Under the pieces are notes generated by a model. The model did no database searches and had not been told where the DNA came from. It saw nothing but the letters and a program-made list of their open reading frames with translations. This document shows positions 1 through 8,520 of a stretch of DNA of 12,435 nt, one piece after another. The translations under genes were made by a program, and so were the position numbers. The stretch lies in assembly GCA_002371825.1 (NCBI GenBank), contig DFHF01000012.1, forward strand, positions 1-12,435. Reading direction: 5' to 3'. How positions within the stretch are numbered: position 1 is the stretch's first letter; every line of letters starts with the position of its first letter. This DNA is from Ruminococcus flavefaciens. GTDB lineage: Bacteria; Bacillota; Clostridia; Oscillospirales; Ruminococcaceae.

Positions 1-631
1 GTGCCACACTCGGTGAGATAAGCGTGTGTGGAATATACAGATGTGGTGGGTCAGATGCGAAAACGATCGTTCCTTCTTCTGTAGCGTTCCAGCCTTGATG
101 CGGAAACATCATAATATCCTGTGTTGGAACTGACTGAAGAAGGAAAGCCACAAGAGCGTTGAACTTACCCTTCGTACAACCAGGATATCTGAAGATCTCC
201 TTGAGATACTTGTGGAACGAATCTTTTATATAGTCCTCCTTTGGAACAAGAACGGCATGGATTTTACCATTCACCATGTATTGTAATAAAACAAATCTGA
301 GTTCACCATCGGGAGCTTTGTTCTTGTACTGACAGATTATATTGAATTCACCGGTGAGGGGCTCGGACTTAATTTTGCCTTTGTTATTCGAAATCTCCTT
401 ACACCATCTGAAGTTAATAGGATCATATTTGTAAGATTCCTGACTGATAGTAACATCGGTAGCAGGCGGAACATACCCGTATGTAGGTTCACCGTAGGCG
501 TAACCGTAAGTGAATGGCGGAGGGGCATAGTTATTATTATAAGCAGCCTGTCCGAAACAATTGTTCACAGGCATAGAGTTAAATTGGGCCATTCCAGCAG
601 AAAGGCCATTTCTTCTGAGGTCATCAAACAT
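1..631 (-). CDS. Unrecognised protein, 5' part only (runs off left edge)
   Basis: An open frame of 210 codons runs from ATG at 631 to the window edge with no stop. The start is well supported: AAGGAG lies about 9 nt upstream on the minus strand. Residues 1-26 are a short polar leader, and residues 27-60 are rich in Tyr, Pro, Gly and Asn (repeats of the YGY type), which suggests a flexible tail. From about residue 70 the protein looks globular, with alternating strands and helices, a lysine-rich stretch near 128-150 and a MFPHQGW motif around 181-187. There is no signal peptide or membrane segment. I do not recognise the family. The GW-containing motif faintly recalls N-terminal regions of large mobile-element primase or helicase-like proteins, but that is a guess. 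It is transcribed away from the HsdR remnant, so it belongs to a different unit. Confidence 0.75.
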   Translation of the reverse strand, partial: MFDDLRRNGLSAGMAQFNSMPVNNCFGQAAYNNNYAPPPFTYGYAYGEPTYGYVPPATDVTISQESYKYDPINFRWCKEISNNKGKIKSEPLTGEFNIICQYKNKAPDGELRFVLLQYMVNGKIHAVLVPKEDYIKDSFHKYLKEIFRYPGCTKGKFNALVAFLLQSVPTQDIMMFPHQGWNATEEGTIVFASDPPHLYIPHTLISPSVA

Positions 632-667
632 GTGTTTCACTCCTTAAATATTTTAATTACAATCATG

Positions 668-805
668 AAAACTATTGAACGATTATGGAAGTATAGGTTA
701 TGAGCAATAATGTATCTCATTACTACCGCTTTCAGGGGGATTTTTTTAAAAATAAAAAATAGATCTTTGCGCAAACCTATACTTCATAAATAATACAATA
801 GTTTT
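668..805. repeat. Imperfect 32-bp inverted repeat pair around a 74-nt core
   Basis: The left arm (668-699) and right arm (774-805) match in inverted orientation at about 26 of 32 positions. Ten outer bases (AAAACTATTG) and twelve inner bases (GAAGTATAGGTT) are identical; only the central ten differ. Each arm is itself weakly palindromic around that variable centre (AAACTAT against AACCTAT). The layout, with conserved half-sites, a variable centre and two copies facing each other, resembles a pair of protein-binding or recombinase sites more than a terminator. The core contains an AT-rich run and no gene. Confidence 0.7.
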
Positions 806-827
806 TGAAGTTAAGTATTATCCTTTG

Positions 828-852
828 AGCGAGGCACGAGGCCCCGCTGGCA
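828..852. other. Small GC-rich stem-loop at the junction
   Basis: A seven-base arm GCGAGGC and a facing arm GCCCCGC, with one mismatch, flank a five-base loop. This stretch is noticeably richer in GC than the repeats beside it. No T-run follows it, so it is not a typical terminator. It may be part of foreign sequence brought in at the deletion junction. A short minus-strand frame here (with a CPKYCQRG-like peptide) is too short to call a gene. Confidence 0.3.
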
Positions 853-883
853 GTACTTTGGACAGGTCACATCAATCCATTGA

Positions 884-2119
884 TTGAAGAAGACTCATAT
901 TGTTGTTGATATGTGGCTGACAGGATTTGATGTTCCCTCGCTTGCCACCATGTATGTATACAAGCCTATGAGCGGTCACAACCTTATGCAGGCTATAGCC
1001 CGTGTAAACCGAGTATTCAGAGATAAAGAAGGCGGACTTGTAGTTGATTATGTAGGCATAGCTTCTGCACTGAAGCGTGCTATGAACGATTATACTGTCC
1101 GTGACAAGAAGAATTACGGTGATACGGATATCAGCAAGGTTGCATATCCTAAGTTTCTTGAAAAGATGCAGATATGTCGCGACTTCTTCTACGAGTATGA
1201 TTATCAGCGGTTCATGGACGGAACTGATTTAGAAAGAGCAAAGACTATAAGCGGCGGTGTAAACTTTATCATCGCACCGAGCAGGCAGGAAGAAAAAGAA
1301 GAGTTCATCAAGGAAGCCCTTATGCTTCATCAGGCGTTGTCCCTATGCTCTTCCCTTGTTGAAGAGTCACTGCGAATCGAAGCTCAGTTCTTTGAATCAG
1401 TCAGAGTGCTGGTACTCAGGCTTTCAAATCAGGGCGGAGAGAAAAAGCTGTCACTCCCCGAGATGAACGCCCGTATCAATGAACTGCTCAAGCACAGTAT
1501 CAAGAGCGATGGTGTTATCAACCTCTTCTCTGATATACACGAGGAATTCTCACTGTTTGATCCTAAGTTCCTTGAAGAAGTATCGAAAATGAAGGAGAAA
1601 AACTTAGCGGTGGAACTGCTGAAAAAGCTGATAGCTGAGCAGATTAAGATCTATCGCAGAACTAATGTGGTCAAGTCAGAGAAGTTTTCCGAGATAATAC
1701 AAAGATCTATGAACGCATATCTCAATGGAATGCTGACAAACGAACAGGTCATTGAAGAGCTGATGAAGCTTGCAAAGGAGATATCTGATGCAAGCAAGGA
1801 AGGTCAGGAGCTCGGACTCACAGCAGACGAACTGGCCTTCTATGATGCGCTTACAAAGCCTCAGGCGGTAAAGGATTTCTATGAGAATGCAGAGCTTATA
1901 GCTATAACAAAGGAGCTGACAGAGACTCTGCGTAAAAACCGGACTATTGACTGGCAGAAAAAAGACTCAGCCCGTGCAAGAATGCGTATGATGATAAAGA
2001 AGCTGCTCAAACAGCATAAATACCCGCCGGAAGGGATGGAAGATGCTGTGCAGACAGTTATGATGCAATGTGAGCTTTGGGCAGATAATGCTTATACGCT
2101 CAAAAAAGAATTATTATGA
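884..2119 (+). pseudogene. hsdR: Type I restriction HsdR, C-terminal remnant
   Basis: This is the C-terminal part of the motor and restriction subunit of a type I R-M enzyme, which translocates DNA using ATP and cleaves it. The frame opens at a TTG (884) directly after an in-frame TGA (881-883), so it is not a normal start; ATG 911 is the first Met. Residues 9-20 read DMWLTGFDVPSL (helicase motif V region), and residues 34-48 carry MQAIARVNR, helicase motif VI. The rest is the long helical C-terminal domain found in EcoR124-type HsdR (DUF3387-like). The N-terminal nuclease (PD-ExK) and the Walker A and DEAD motifs, normally 500 or more residues, are absent, and no hsdM or hsdS lies in the window. 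What remains cannot be an active restriction subunit. A translated stub that still binds a partner is conceivable. The open 411-codon frame suggests the truncation is recent. Confidence 0.9.
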
Positions 2120-2128
2120 AAATAGGAT

Positions 2129-2148
2129 GTGCCTCCTGACGGAGGCGC
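2129..2148 (+). terminator. Hairpin between hsdR remnant and the three-gene operon
   Basis: GCCTCC and GGAGGC pair across a TGAC loop, extended by one wobble and one GC pair, ten nt after the hsdR stop. The following TTCCATTT is only moderately T-rich, so this is a weak intrinsic terminator or attenuator rather than a strong one. It sits 50 nt before the DUF6361 start and may limit read-through into the cassette. Confidence 0.45.
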
Positions 2149-2198
2149 TTCCATTTAAGATGTATAAAAAAACGAATGATAAAACTGGAGTGACAATT

Positions 2199-3398
2199 AT
2201 GCAGTTAGGATGGATAGATTTTTCAGCAACAGAACGCAGCAAGGTGTTGAGTATCCTTGATCTGCTATCAGAGAAAGCCACTCTTGACGAGCTCGGCATC
2301 TCACCCATTCGTGACGGATTTTCCAACATGTTTTTCCCAGGTACCTCGACTATCCAGACGAGAGCAAAGTATTTCTTCATCGTTCCATACGCAATGAAGT
2401 CGCTAGAAAAAACGGCTGGAACAAGCAGCAGCATTTTCAAAAAGGAGCTTGATGAACTGGAGAAAAGATGCGGATATAAATTTCTTGAAAACGATCCCAA
2501 TGAAGAAGGCGTTATCGGAAAGCGTTCGCTGAACAAAGGAAAATGGGTCAAAAGACCTCCCTCGGATATTTACTGGGCAGGACTGCGTACATACGGCATT
2601 TTCTCCGCAGGCAAGATGTCAAAAGACGAGTGCATAAACGCTGTCTGTCATCAGCTTTCAGCAAAAAATAACGTGCGCTTTCTTGGAAATTCCAACGACA
2701 AATCTGAGGAAAACGACACTGACGACAAGCATCCGGAGGAGCTTTCATACAGCAGCTTCTGGAATATCCCCACATTTAAGCCCGACTGGTTCAGTACACT
2801 GAAAATGGAACTGACCAAGGACGAGGCTCATTTTCTGAAGGCACGGATAATAAAGAGCTGTCCGGACAGCATCATGGGGTACATTCTGAGCCATGACATG
2901 AAGTCATTTGCAGAACTTGAGAGCTTTGAGGACATCAGTGTGCTCATTAGTCAGTTTCCAGAGGATATGCAGAATGAGTATTACCTTGCCAGAGATTTCT
3001 CCAGTTTTATTTATGTGGCAAGAGTGCTTTTCAATCTTATCATCGCCCCGGAAAACGAAACTGCCATAGCTGAGTATGACCGGCTCTATCCTCGGCTCAA
3101 AGAGCTGTCAGAAGTTGATCTGGAGGCAATTTATCAGCTTTTGGAGATAAAGGAGATAGGTCTCATAGGCTTTCTGAACGATCTGAAAAAGCTAATGATC
3201 GAAGGAAATACTGACAAAATGAAAACACTGATAAAGAAACGAGAGAGCTGGCTTAAAGGCGACAGCCGGGCAAAAACAGTACACCCGGAGGAGCTGGAAC
3301 AAGGCTGGTATGGTGGCGGACTTCTGGATTACCGTTTCACCGCTGCAAAGCAGATCATCGCTGATATTTTCAGCGGAGAGGAGGAAGGAAATGCTTGA
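2199..3398 (+). CDS. DUF6361 family protein, first gene of the defence-like cassette
   Basis: A 399-residue protein I assign to the DUF6361 family from its N-terminus (MQLGWIDFS, then the RDGF segment at 38-41 and FFPGTSTIQTRAKYFF at 45-60) and the C-terminal GWYGGGLLDYR at 369-379. The biochemical role is unknown. ATG 2199 is chosen because GGAG lies 8 nt upstream and family similarity begins exactly there; the frame is open further upstream to 2070, but that part overlaps hsdR. No signal peptide or membrane span is seen, so it is cytoplasmic. A polar, acidic stretch at about 168-185 looks like a linker. The stop overlaps the next start by 8 nt, implying coupled translation with the PLD protein. 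Members of this family are, as I recall, found beside PLD and helicase genes in defence islands. Family call fairly sure; function inferred only. Confidence 0.85.
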   Translation: MQLGWIDFSATERSKVLSILDLLSEKATLDELGISPIRDGFSNMFFPGTSTIQTRAKYFFIVPYAMKSLEKTAGTSSSIFKKELDELEKRCGYKFLENDPNEEGVIGKRSLNKGKWVKRPPSDIYWAGLRTYGIFSAGKMSKDECINAVCHQLSAKNNVRFLGNSNDKSEENDTDDKHPEELSYSSFWNIPTFKPDWFSTLKMELTKDEAHFLKARIIKSCPDSIMGYILSHDMKSFAELESFEDISVLISQFPEDMQNEYYLARDFSSFIYVARVLFNLIIAPENETAIAEYDRLYPRLKELSEVDLEAIYQLLEIKEIGLIGFLNDLKKLMIEGNTDKMKTLIKKRESWLKGDSRAKTVHPEELEQGWYGGGLLDYRFTAAKQIIADIFSGEEEGNA

Positions 3399-5211
3399 AC
3401 CGGAAAAGGAACGCATCGACTATGGTCAGCTTCTTTCATGTCCTGAGGGATACAAGCTGGACATAGCAATCGGAACGACCTACTCTCTTGACCTTGATGC
3501 GCTGGTAGGCATATCTCTTGCCCTGGGACTTGGTGCATCAACAGACAGCGATCTTATGGGCAGCGAGATATGTATTCTTGAAGCACTGGAGCTCACTGCT
3601 GAAAATGTTGCTTTGTTCTGTGAAGGCGGACAGATACACACGCCCAATAATCATTCTTCTCTTTACATACTTCTGGAAAAAATGGTTTATCAGGTAATAA
3701 CCAGGAAGACAAAAGGCATGAGCCATTATCCTTCGTTTCACCCGAAATTCTGGCTTTTGCGATTCGTCAGCGAAAAGAACGGCTCTTCTTTCTACAGATT
3801 GGCAATCATGAGTAGGAATCTCACCTTCGACCAGAGCTGGGACGTGACATTCTCTATGGAAGGTATAAGGGCCCCTGGACGAAGTGACAAAAACGTTCCT
3901 GTCAGCGATCTCATAAACTATCTGCTTGAAAGCCTGCCTGAAAACCAGTCCACGGAAGAAAAACGCCGCAAGATCAAAACAGTGCTGAAGGACCTGCCTT
4001 ATGTTGATTTCAAGCTGGACTGCCGGGAATTCACCGATTTTGAATTCATTCCATTGGGCATAAAGAGAAGCTCAGGCGGACGATACAATATAAAAGATGC
4101 TCAGTATTCTCTTTTCAACAAAAGAGCTGATGAGCTGCTGGTCATAACTCCGTTTCTCAGCAAGGGAGTGGTAAGAGACCTGAACGAAAACACCGGCGGT
4201 GACAGAACAAAAAATATCCTTATCACAAGGACTGAGTCTCTGAGCGAGCTATCTGCTGAGGACTGCGGTAATTTCTCTCTGTACACGCTGAGAGACCAGG
4301 TCATCGACGGCGAGAGCATAATTTCCGACGAGGACAGCAATATCAGCAAGCACGACATTCACGCTAAGCTGTATATGATCCGGAAGGGCAGCAGATCAGA
4401 GCTGTATCTCGGCTCGATGAACGCCTCTCACAGCGCTGTCAACGGTAATATCGAATTCATGATAAGACTGATCAGCCAAAGACGCTATCTAGATCTGGAC
4501 AAGATGAAAGCAGCTCTTTTCACTACTGATGCCGGCGACAGCCCTTTCACTGAAGCCGAACTAACCTTCTGTGATGAGCCCGGAAATTCGCCTCAGCTTG
4601 ACAAGTACATCAAGGAGCTTTGTCGGTGCAGTCATCATGCAACTGCCGAGAGATCCGGTGATAATTACAGCCTGACAGTGGTCTTCGACGAGCTTCCGGA
4701 GCTCCATGAAGGCATTGAAATGGAGATCTCTCCGCTTCTGCTGAACAGAAAAGCTACTATAGCCAACAGAGTGGTCTTCGACAATATCGAACTAAAAAAA
4801 CTGTCTGCTTTTTACAGTATAACTGTCACTAGCTACGAAGACAGCGTCAGCCGTGTGCTCAAGATCAGCACCGAGGGTATCCCGGAGGACCGTGAGAAGA
4901 AGATCATTTCCGACATCATAAATGACAAGAGCTCCTTTTACCGGTATATCGCATTTCTATTGGGCGAGAACTACGTTTCCAGCTACATGGACGCGGAAAA
5001 CATCGTGCTTGAGGAAAAACAGAATGGCTCAGAGATAAAAAAGCCGGTGATGCTCCCGCCAATATATGAGCTCATGCTGAAAAAAGCCTATACCTCTCCG
5101 GAAAGGCTGAAAGCCATCGGCAGACTCATCGACTCAGTTGCTGATAAAAATGTTATCCCGGAATTTGAAGAGCTTTATAACACTTTCAAAAAGGCGGTGA
5201 AGCTGAAATGA
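3391..5211 (+). CDS. Phospholipase D-fold protein, putative nuclease of the cassette
   Basis: A 606-residue cytoplasmic protein with two PLD half-sites. The first is H117-P-K119 followed by SRN at 141-143; the second is H324-A-K326 followed by GSMN at 341-344. The two HxK pairs would form one composite active site, as in PLD-superfamily nucleases. The Asp of the classical HxKxxxxD signature is replaced by Arg in both halves (R124, R331), as in divergent nuclease-type members rather than lipases. Residues 1-110 form an alpha/beta N-terminal part, and residues 400-606 a C-terminal region I do not recognise. The start at 3391 has AGGAGG 6 nt upstream and overlaps the DUF6361 stop by 8 nt; the stop overlaps the helicase ATG by 4 nt. 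Likely role: the DNA- or RNA-cutting partner of the helicase. Substrate unknown. Confidence 0.88.
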   Translation: MLEPEKERIDYGQLLSCPEGYKLDIAIGTTYSLDLDALVGISLALGLGASTDSDLMGSEICILEALELTAENVALFCEGGQIHTPNNHSSLYILLEKMVYQVITRKTKGMSHYPSFHPKFWLLRFVSEKNGSSFYRLAIMSRNLTFDQSWDVTFSMEGIRAPGRSDKNVPVSDLINYLLESLPENQSTEEKRRKIKTVLKDLPYVDFKLDCREFTDFEFIPLGIKRSSGGRYNIKDAQYSLFNKRADELLVITPFLSKGVVRDLNENTGGDRTKNILITRTESLSELSAEDCGNFSLYTLRDQVIDGESIISDEDSNISKHDIHAKLYMIRKGSRSELYLGSMNASHSAVNGNIEFMIRLISQRRYLDLDKMKAALFTTDAGDSPFTEAELTFCDEPGNSPQLDKYIKELCRCSHHATAERSGDNYSLTVVFDELPELHEGIEMEISPLLLNRKATIANRVVFDNIELKKLSAFYSITVTSYEDSVSRVLKISTEGIPEDREKKIISDIINDKSSFYRYIAFLLGENYVSSYMDAENIVLEEKQNGSEIKKPVMLPPIYELMLKKAYTSPERLKAIGRLIDSVADKNVIPEFEELYNTFKKAVKLK

Positions 5212-8200
5212 GAAACGTTGCAGACGAGCTTGAAAATATAGTAAATAACGTTATGTCCGGTCTGAAGGACTTCCAGAAAAAGACTGTTGAACATATCGAC
5301 TCGCTATACAGAAGCGGACAGAAAAGGATACTTGTGTCAGACGAGGTAGGTCTTGGAAAAACTCTCATCGCAAGAGGAACTATCGCCAATGTCGCTAAGC
5401 TGCGTCAGGAGGAGGGCGACGAGTTGGTGAAGGTGGCATACATCTGCTCAAACAGCACCATTGCCGACCAGAATCTGCGGAAACTGCGTATCACATCAGA
5501 GGTGCAGACAGACGATGCCGGATCCTCACGGCTTTCCATGCAGCACCTGAAGATATTTGAGCAGGAAAGCGATCCAGATCTTCACCAGAGATATATCCAG
5601 CTCATCCCACTTACTCCTGACACCTCATTTCGTATGACAACCGGAAGCGGAACGGTTTCAGAACGTGCGCTGATGTTTGCAGTTCTGCGGAGAATGCCAG
5701 CGCTCAAAAACTTCCTTCCGGAGCTTGAGGTGCTTATGGCTGACAGAGCCATTTCCGCTTGGCATTACTGGTGCAGAAACTATTATATGGAACGTGTGGA
5801 GAACTGCAACAAGCTCTCAAAAAACGCCTATCTTGATTTTATGATGAAGCAGCTTGACCGTGAAATGAACATGGAACGAGAAGGTGAGAGCTCTTATCTT
5901 GACATCCTGAAAGCTGAGCTTAAAAAGATCCGAAATGGCTTATCATACGACAGAGGCATCATCGGCAGGCTGCGCCATATGTTTGCAGAGATCAGTGTCG
6001 CAAGGCTTGAACCTGACCTGGTCATAATGGACGAATTCCAGCGTTTCAAATACCTTATTGACACAAGCGGAGTTTCCGAGGTGTCAATGCTGGCGAACAA
6101 ATTCTTCAACACTGACGGGCTGCGTATCCTGCTCCTTTCCGCAACTCCATACAAGATGTACTCCACTATGGAGGAGATTGACGAGGATCAGGTGGACGCA
6201 CATTACAGCGAGTTTTTCAAAGTAATAGAATTCCTCAGTGATACGCAGCCGATCGATGCTTTTCAGACTATCTGGGAGGATTATTCCGTGAAGCTGAAAG
6301 AGCTTATCAAAGGCGATACAGCAATCATTGAGGTGAAGAAAAACGCTGAAAACGAACTGTATAAACGAATTTGCCGGACGGAACGATATTCCGAACGTCA
6401 CAGTGCTGACATGATAGATGATTCCGATGTAAAGATACCGCTGAAAGTCAGTGAAGCCGATATTCGTTCGTATCTACAGATACAGGAACTTCTCAGCTCA
6501 ATAGATGAGCCATACAATGCTCCGGTGGATTTTGTGAAATCCTCGCCCTATCTCATGTCGTTCATGAACGACTACAAGCTGAAAAAGCTCATCGAGAAAT
6601 ACTTCAAAACTCACCCTAATGAAGTCTCTAAAATGAAGCGAGAGACCTTCTGGCTGAACAAAAAGGCTATCGACAGATTTGACAAGATACCCAACAACAA
6701 CGCAAGACTGGACAGAGTAATGGAAAAGGTTTTCAGCAATAATGCGGAGCTCCTGCTGTGGGTACCGCCTTCGCTGCCGTATTATCAGCCGGAGGGTGTT
6801 TTCAAAAATTCAGAGAACTTCTCCAAAACGCTTATTTTCTCTTCATGGGAAATGGTACCGAGAATGCTGTCCATGCTACTGTCCTATGAGGCAGAACGTA
6901 AGACTACCGGAGCTATTGCAAGGCGTTCACCTGACCGTGAAGCAAAATACTTTTTGTCCGGCGACAAACGCTATCCCAGCGCAAGGCTTAATTTCGTCCT
7001 TCGCGAGAAAAAGCCGGCTGCCATGACGCTTTTCTGCCTGATATATCCGTCTAAGTTCTTAGCACAATGCTATGAGGCCATGTACTGTCTGAGGAATAAA
7101 ATGTCCCTCAGGGAAATCGAAAGTTCAGTCCGGGGAAAAATAAGCAATGCTCTTGACAAAATGCAAAGCACTGAAAGAGGTCTTCCTGACGCACGCTGGT
7201 ATTACATTGCGCCTATGCTCATGGACGGCGCCGATCATGCGGAAAAGTGGCTTGATTCTGAGATAGCTTATGCCCGGAGCAAAAATGCTGATAAGGAACT
7301 GTCCACGAATTCCTATCTGAGGCATATTGAGGAATACCGGAGGCTTTTCCAGGAACTGAAAGGTGTTTCTCTTGAGGAAAAGCTTGGGAAAAAGCCAGAC
7401 GACCTGCTGGAGGTACTCACGGATATGGCTATAGCTTCTCCGGCAATATGTGCTTACCGCACTTACAAGCGCTATCGCTATCCAGGATCTGGAAATGATC
7501 CTTCTCTTCCAAGCCAGGTCGCAAGGCAATTCATAAACCGCATGAATACTCCGGAATCTACAGCTGTTATCATGCTTTCCACCGGCAGACGCTCAGACGA
7601 TGCCCATTGGCAGAACGTCCTGTCGTACTGCAAGGACGGCAACTTCCAGGCAATGTTAGATGAATACGCTCACCTCATAAGCAACAATTTTGAGGAAGGA
7701 CACGTCGATACCAGTGAGCTGCACAAAACGATCCTGGATTCCATGCAGATCAAGACCACCTCCTACAATGCCGATACCTATGAGAGCTTTCTCAGCAGTG
7801 TTAGGTACAACGTAAGCAAGGACATCAAGCTGAGGACTCACTTTGCCGTATCCTTCACCAAAGGAGACAGCGACGAAAGCTCTACCGACCGAAAGAAGAA
7901 AGTTCGCAATGCATTCAACTCACCCTTCCGTCCATTCGTTCTGGCTTCTACATCCATCGGACAGGAAGGACTGGATTTCCACAATTATTGCCGGAGAATA
8001 GTTCACTGGAACCTGCCGTCAAATCCCATTGATATCGAGCAGCGTGAAGGTAGGATAAACCGCTTTGAGTGCCTTGCTATCAGACAGAATATCGCTGAAA
8101 GATACGGCTCTCTGCCATTTCTGAAAGACCCGTGGAGGGAGATGTTCAGAAAAGCCTGCGCAGAAGAAAAGACCGCAAGCAGCTCAGATCTGCTGCCTTT

Positions 8201-8444
8201 CTGGGGGCTGAAAAACACCGAAGACATGATCCGTATAGAGCGGATCGTTCCAATGTACCCATTCAGCCGGGATCAGAACCTCTACGGACGCCTGATGAAG
8301 ATCCTTTCTCTCTACAGGCTCGCCCTGGGTCAGCCCCGTCAGGAGGAGCTTATAGAGCATCTTCTGAACAACAAGATCCTCAGTGAGGATGATGCTGAGA
8401 AGCTGTTCATTAACCTCAGTCCTTTTTACAGAGATGATGAGTAA
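5208..8444 (+). CDS. Large SF2 helicase/translocase of the cassette
   Basis: A 1078-residue SF2 ATPase. Visible motifs: a LKDFQKKTV segment near residue 19 (Q-motif-like); Walker A DEVGLGKT at 45-52; motif II MDEFQ at 274-278; motif III LLLSATP at 308-314; motif IV LIFSSW at 542-547; motif V GQEGLDFH at 918-925; motif VI QREGRINR at 945-952. All key ATPase residues are present, so it should be active. About 370 residues separate motifs IV and V, far more than in a minimal helicase, indicating a large insertion. A mostly helical insert also lies between Walker A and motif II (about 95-260). ATG 5208 overlaps the PLD stop as ATGA, so it is translationally coupled and last in the operon. Probable role: ATP-driven loading or scanning of nucleic acid for the PLD protein. 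I cannot say whether it moves on DNA or RNA. Confidence 0.9.
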   Translation: MRNVADELENIVNNVMSGLKDFQKKTVEHIDSLYRSGQKRILVSDEVGLGKTLIARGTIANVAKLRQEEGDELVKVAYICSNSTIADQNLRKLRITSEVQTDDAGSSRLSMQHLKIFEQESDPDLHQRYIQLIPLTPDTSFRMTTGSGTVSERALMFAVLRRMPALKNFLPELEVLMADRAISAWHYWCRNYYMERVENCNKLSKNAYLDFMMKQLDREMNMEREGESSYLDILKAELKKIRNGLSYDRGIIGRLRHMFAEISVARLEPDLVIMDEFQRFKYLIDTSGVSEVSMLANKFFNTDGLRILLLSATPYKMYSTMEEIDEDQVDAHYSEFFKVIEFLSDTQPIDAFQTIWEDYSVKLKELIKGDTAIIEVKKNAENELYKRICRTERYSERHSADMIDDSDVKIPLKVSEADIRSYLQIQELLSSIDEPYNAPVDFVKSSPYLMSFMNDYKLKKLIEKYFKTHPNEVSKMKRETFWLNKKAIDRFDKIPNNNARLDRVMEKVFSNNAELLLWVPPSLPYYQPEGVFKNSENFSKTLIFSSWEMVPRMLSMLLSYEAERKTTGAIARRSPDREAKYFLSGDKRYPSARLNFVLREKKPAAMTLFCLIYPSKFLAQCYEAMYCLRNKMSLREIESSVRGKISNALDKMQSTERGLPDARWYYIAPMLMDGADHAEKWLDSEIAYARSKNADKELSTNSYLRHIEEYRRLFQELKGVSLEEKLGKKPDDLLEVLTDMAIASPAICAYRTYKRYRYPGSGNDPSLPSQVARQFINRMNTPESTAVIMLSTGRRSDDAHWQNVLSYCKDGNFQAMLDEYAHLISNNFEEGHVDTSELHKTILDSMQIKTTSYNADTYESFLSSVRYNVSKDIKLRTHFAVSFTKGDSDESSTDRKKKVRNAFNSPFRPFVLASTSIGQEGLDFHNYCRRIVHWNLPSNPIDIEQREGRINRFECLAIRQNIAERYGSLPFLKDPWREMFRKACAEEKTASSSDLLPFWGLKNTEDMIRIERIVPMYPFSRDQNLYGRLMKILSLYRLALGQPRQEELIEHLLNNKILSEDDAEKLFINLSPFYRDDE

Positions 8445-8520
8445 AGCACTGGTTGGAACATAAGAACCAATGTAGCCTATGAGATGCTTTATCACAAGGA
8501 TGTTTCCATATATAAAACCA
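8445..8520. other. Short spacer after the cassette
   Basis: No gene is seen between the helicase stop and the shared hairpin. It contains a small TGGTT/AACCA pairing near 8450-8470 without a T-run. It probably holds the 3' ends of the two converging transcripts. Confidence 0.4.

Larger units (their letters stand above)
632..883. other. Gene-free junction between divergent units
   Basis: This 252-nt spacer separates the leftward gene starting at 631 from the rightward HsdR remnant. It holds the ribosome site of the leftward gene (AAGGAG near 642-647), a pair of 32-bp imperfect inverted repeats, a T- and A-rich core, and a more GC-rich stretch from about 828 to 870 with a small stem-loop. No convincing sigma-A promoter was found for the leftward gene. 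A weak plus-strand candidate (TTGCGC, 18 nt, TAATAC) begins near 768. Homology to HsdR appears only after about 887, so a recombination or deletion endpoint probably lies in this stretch. Confidence 0.6.

Noticed and set aside
2070..2198. Longer N-terminus for the DUF6361 protein
   Set aside because: The upstream part overlaps the hsdR frame, has no ribosome site and lies outside the family similarity, which begins at ATG 2199.
2199..8444. Calling the cassette DISARM
   Set aside because: There is no DUF1998 protein (DrmB), no DrmA-type helicase and no methyltransferase; only the PLD element is shared.
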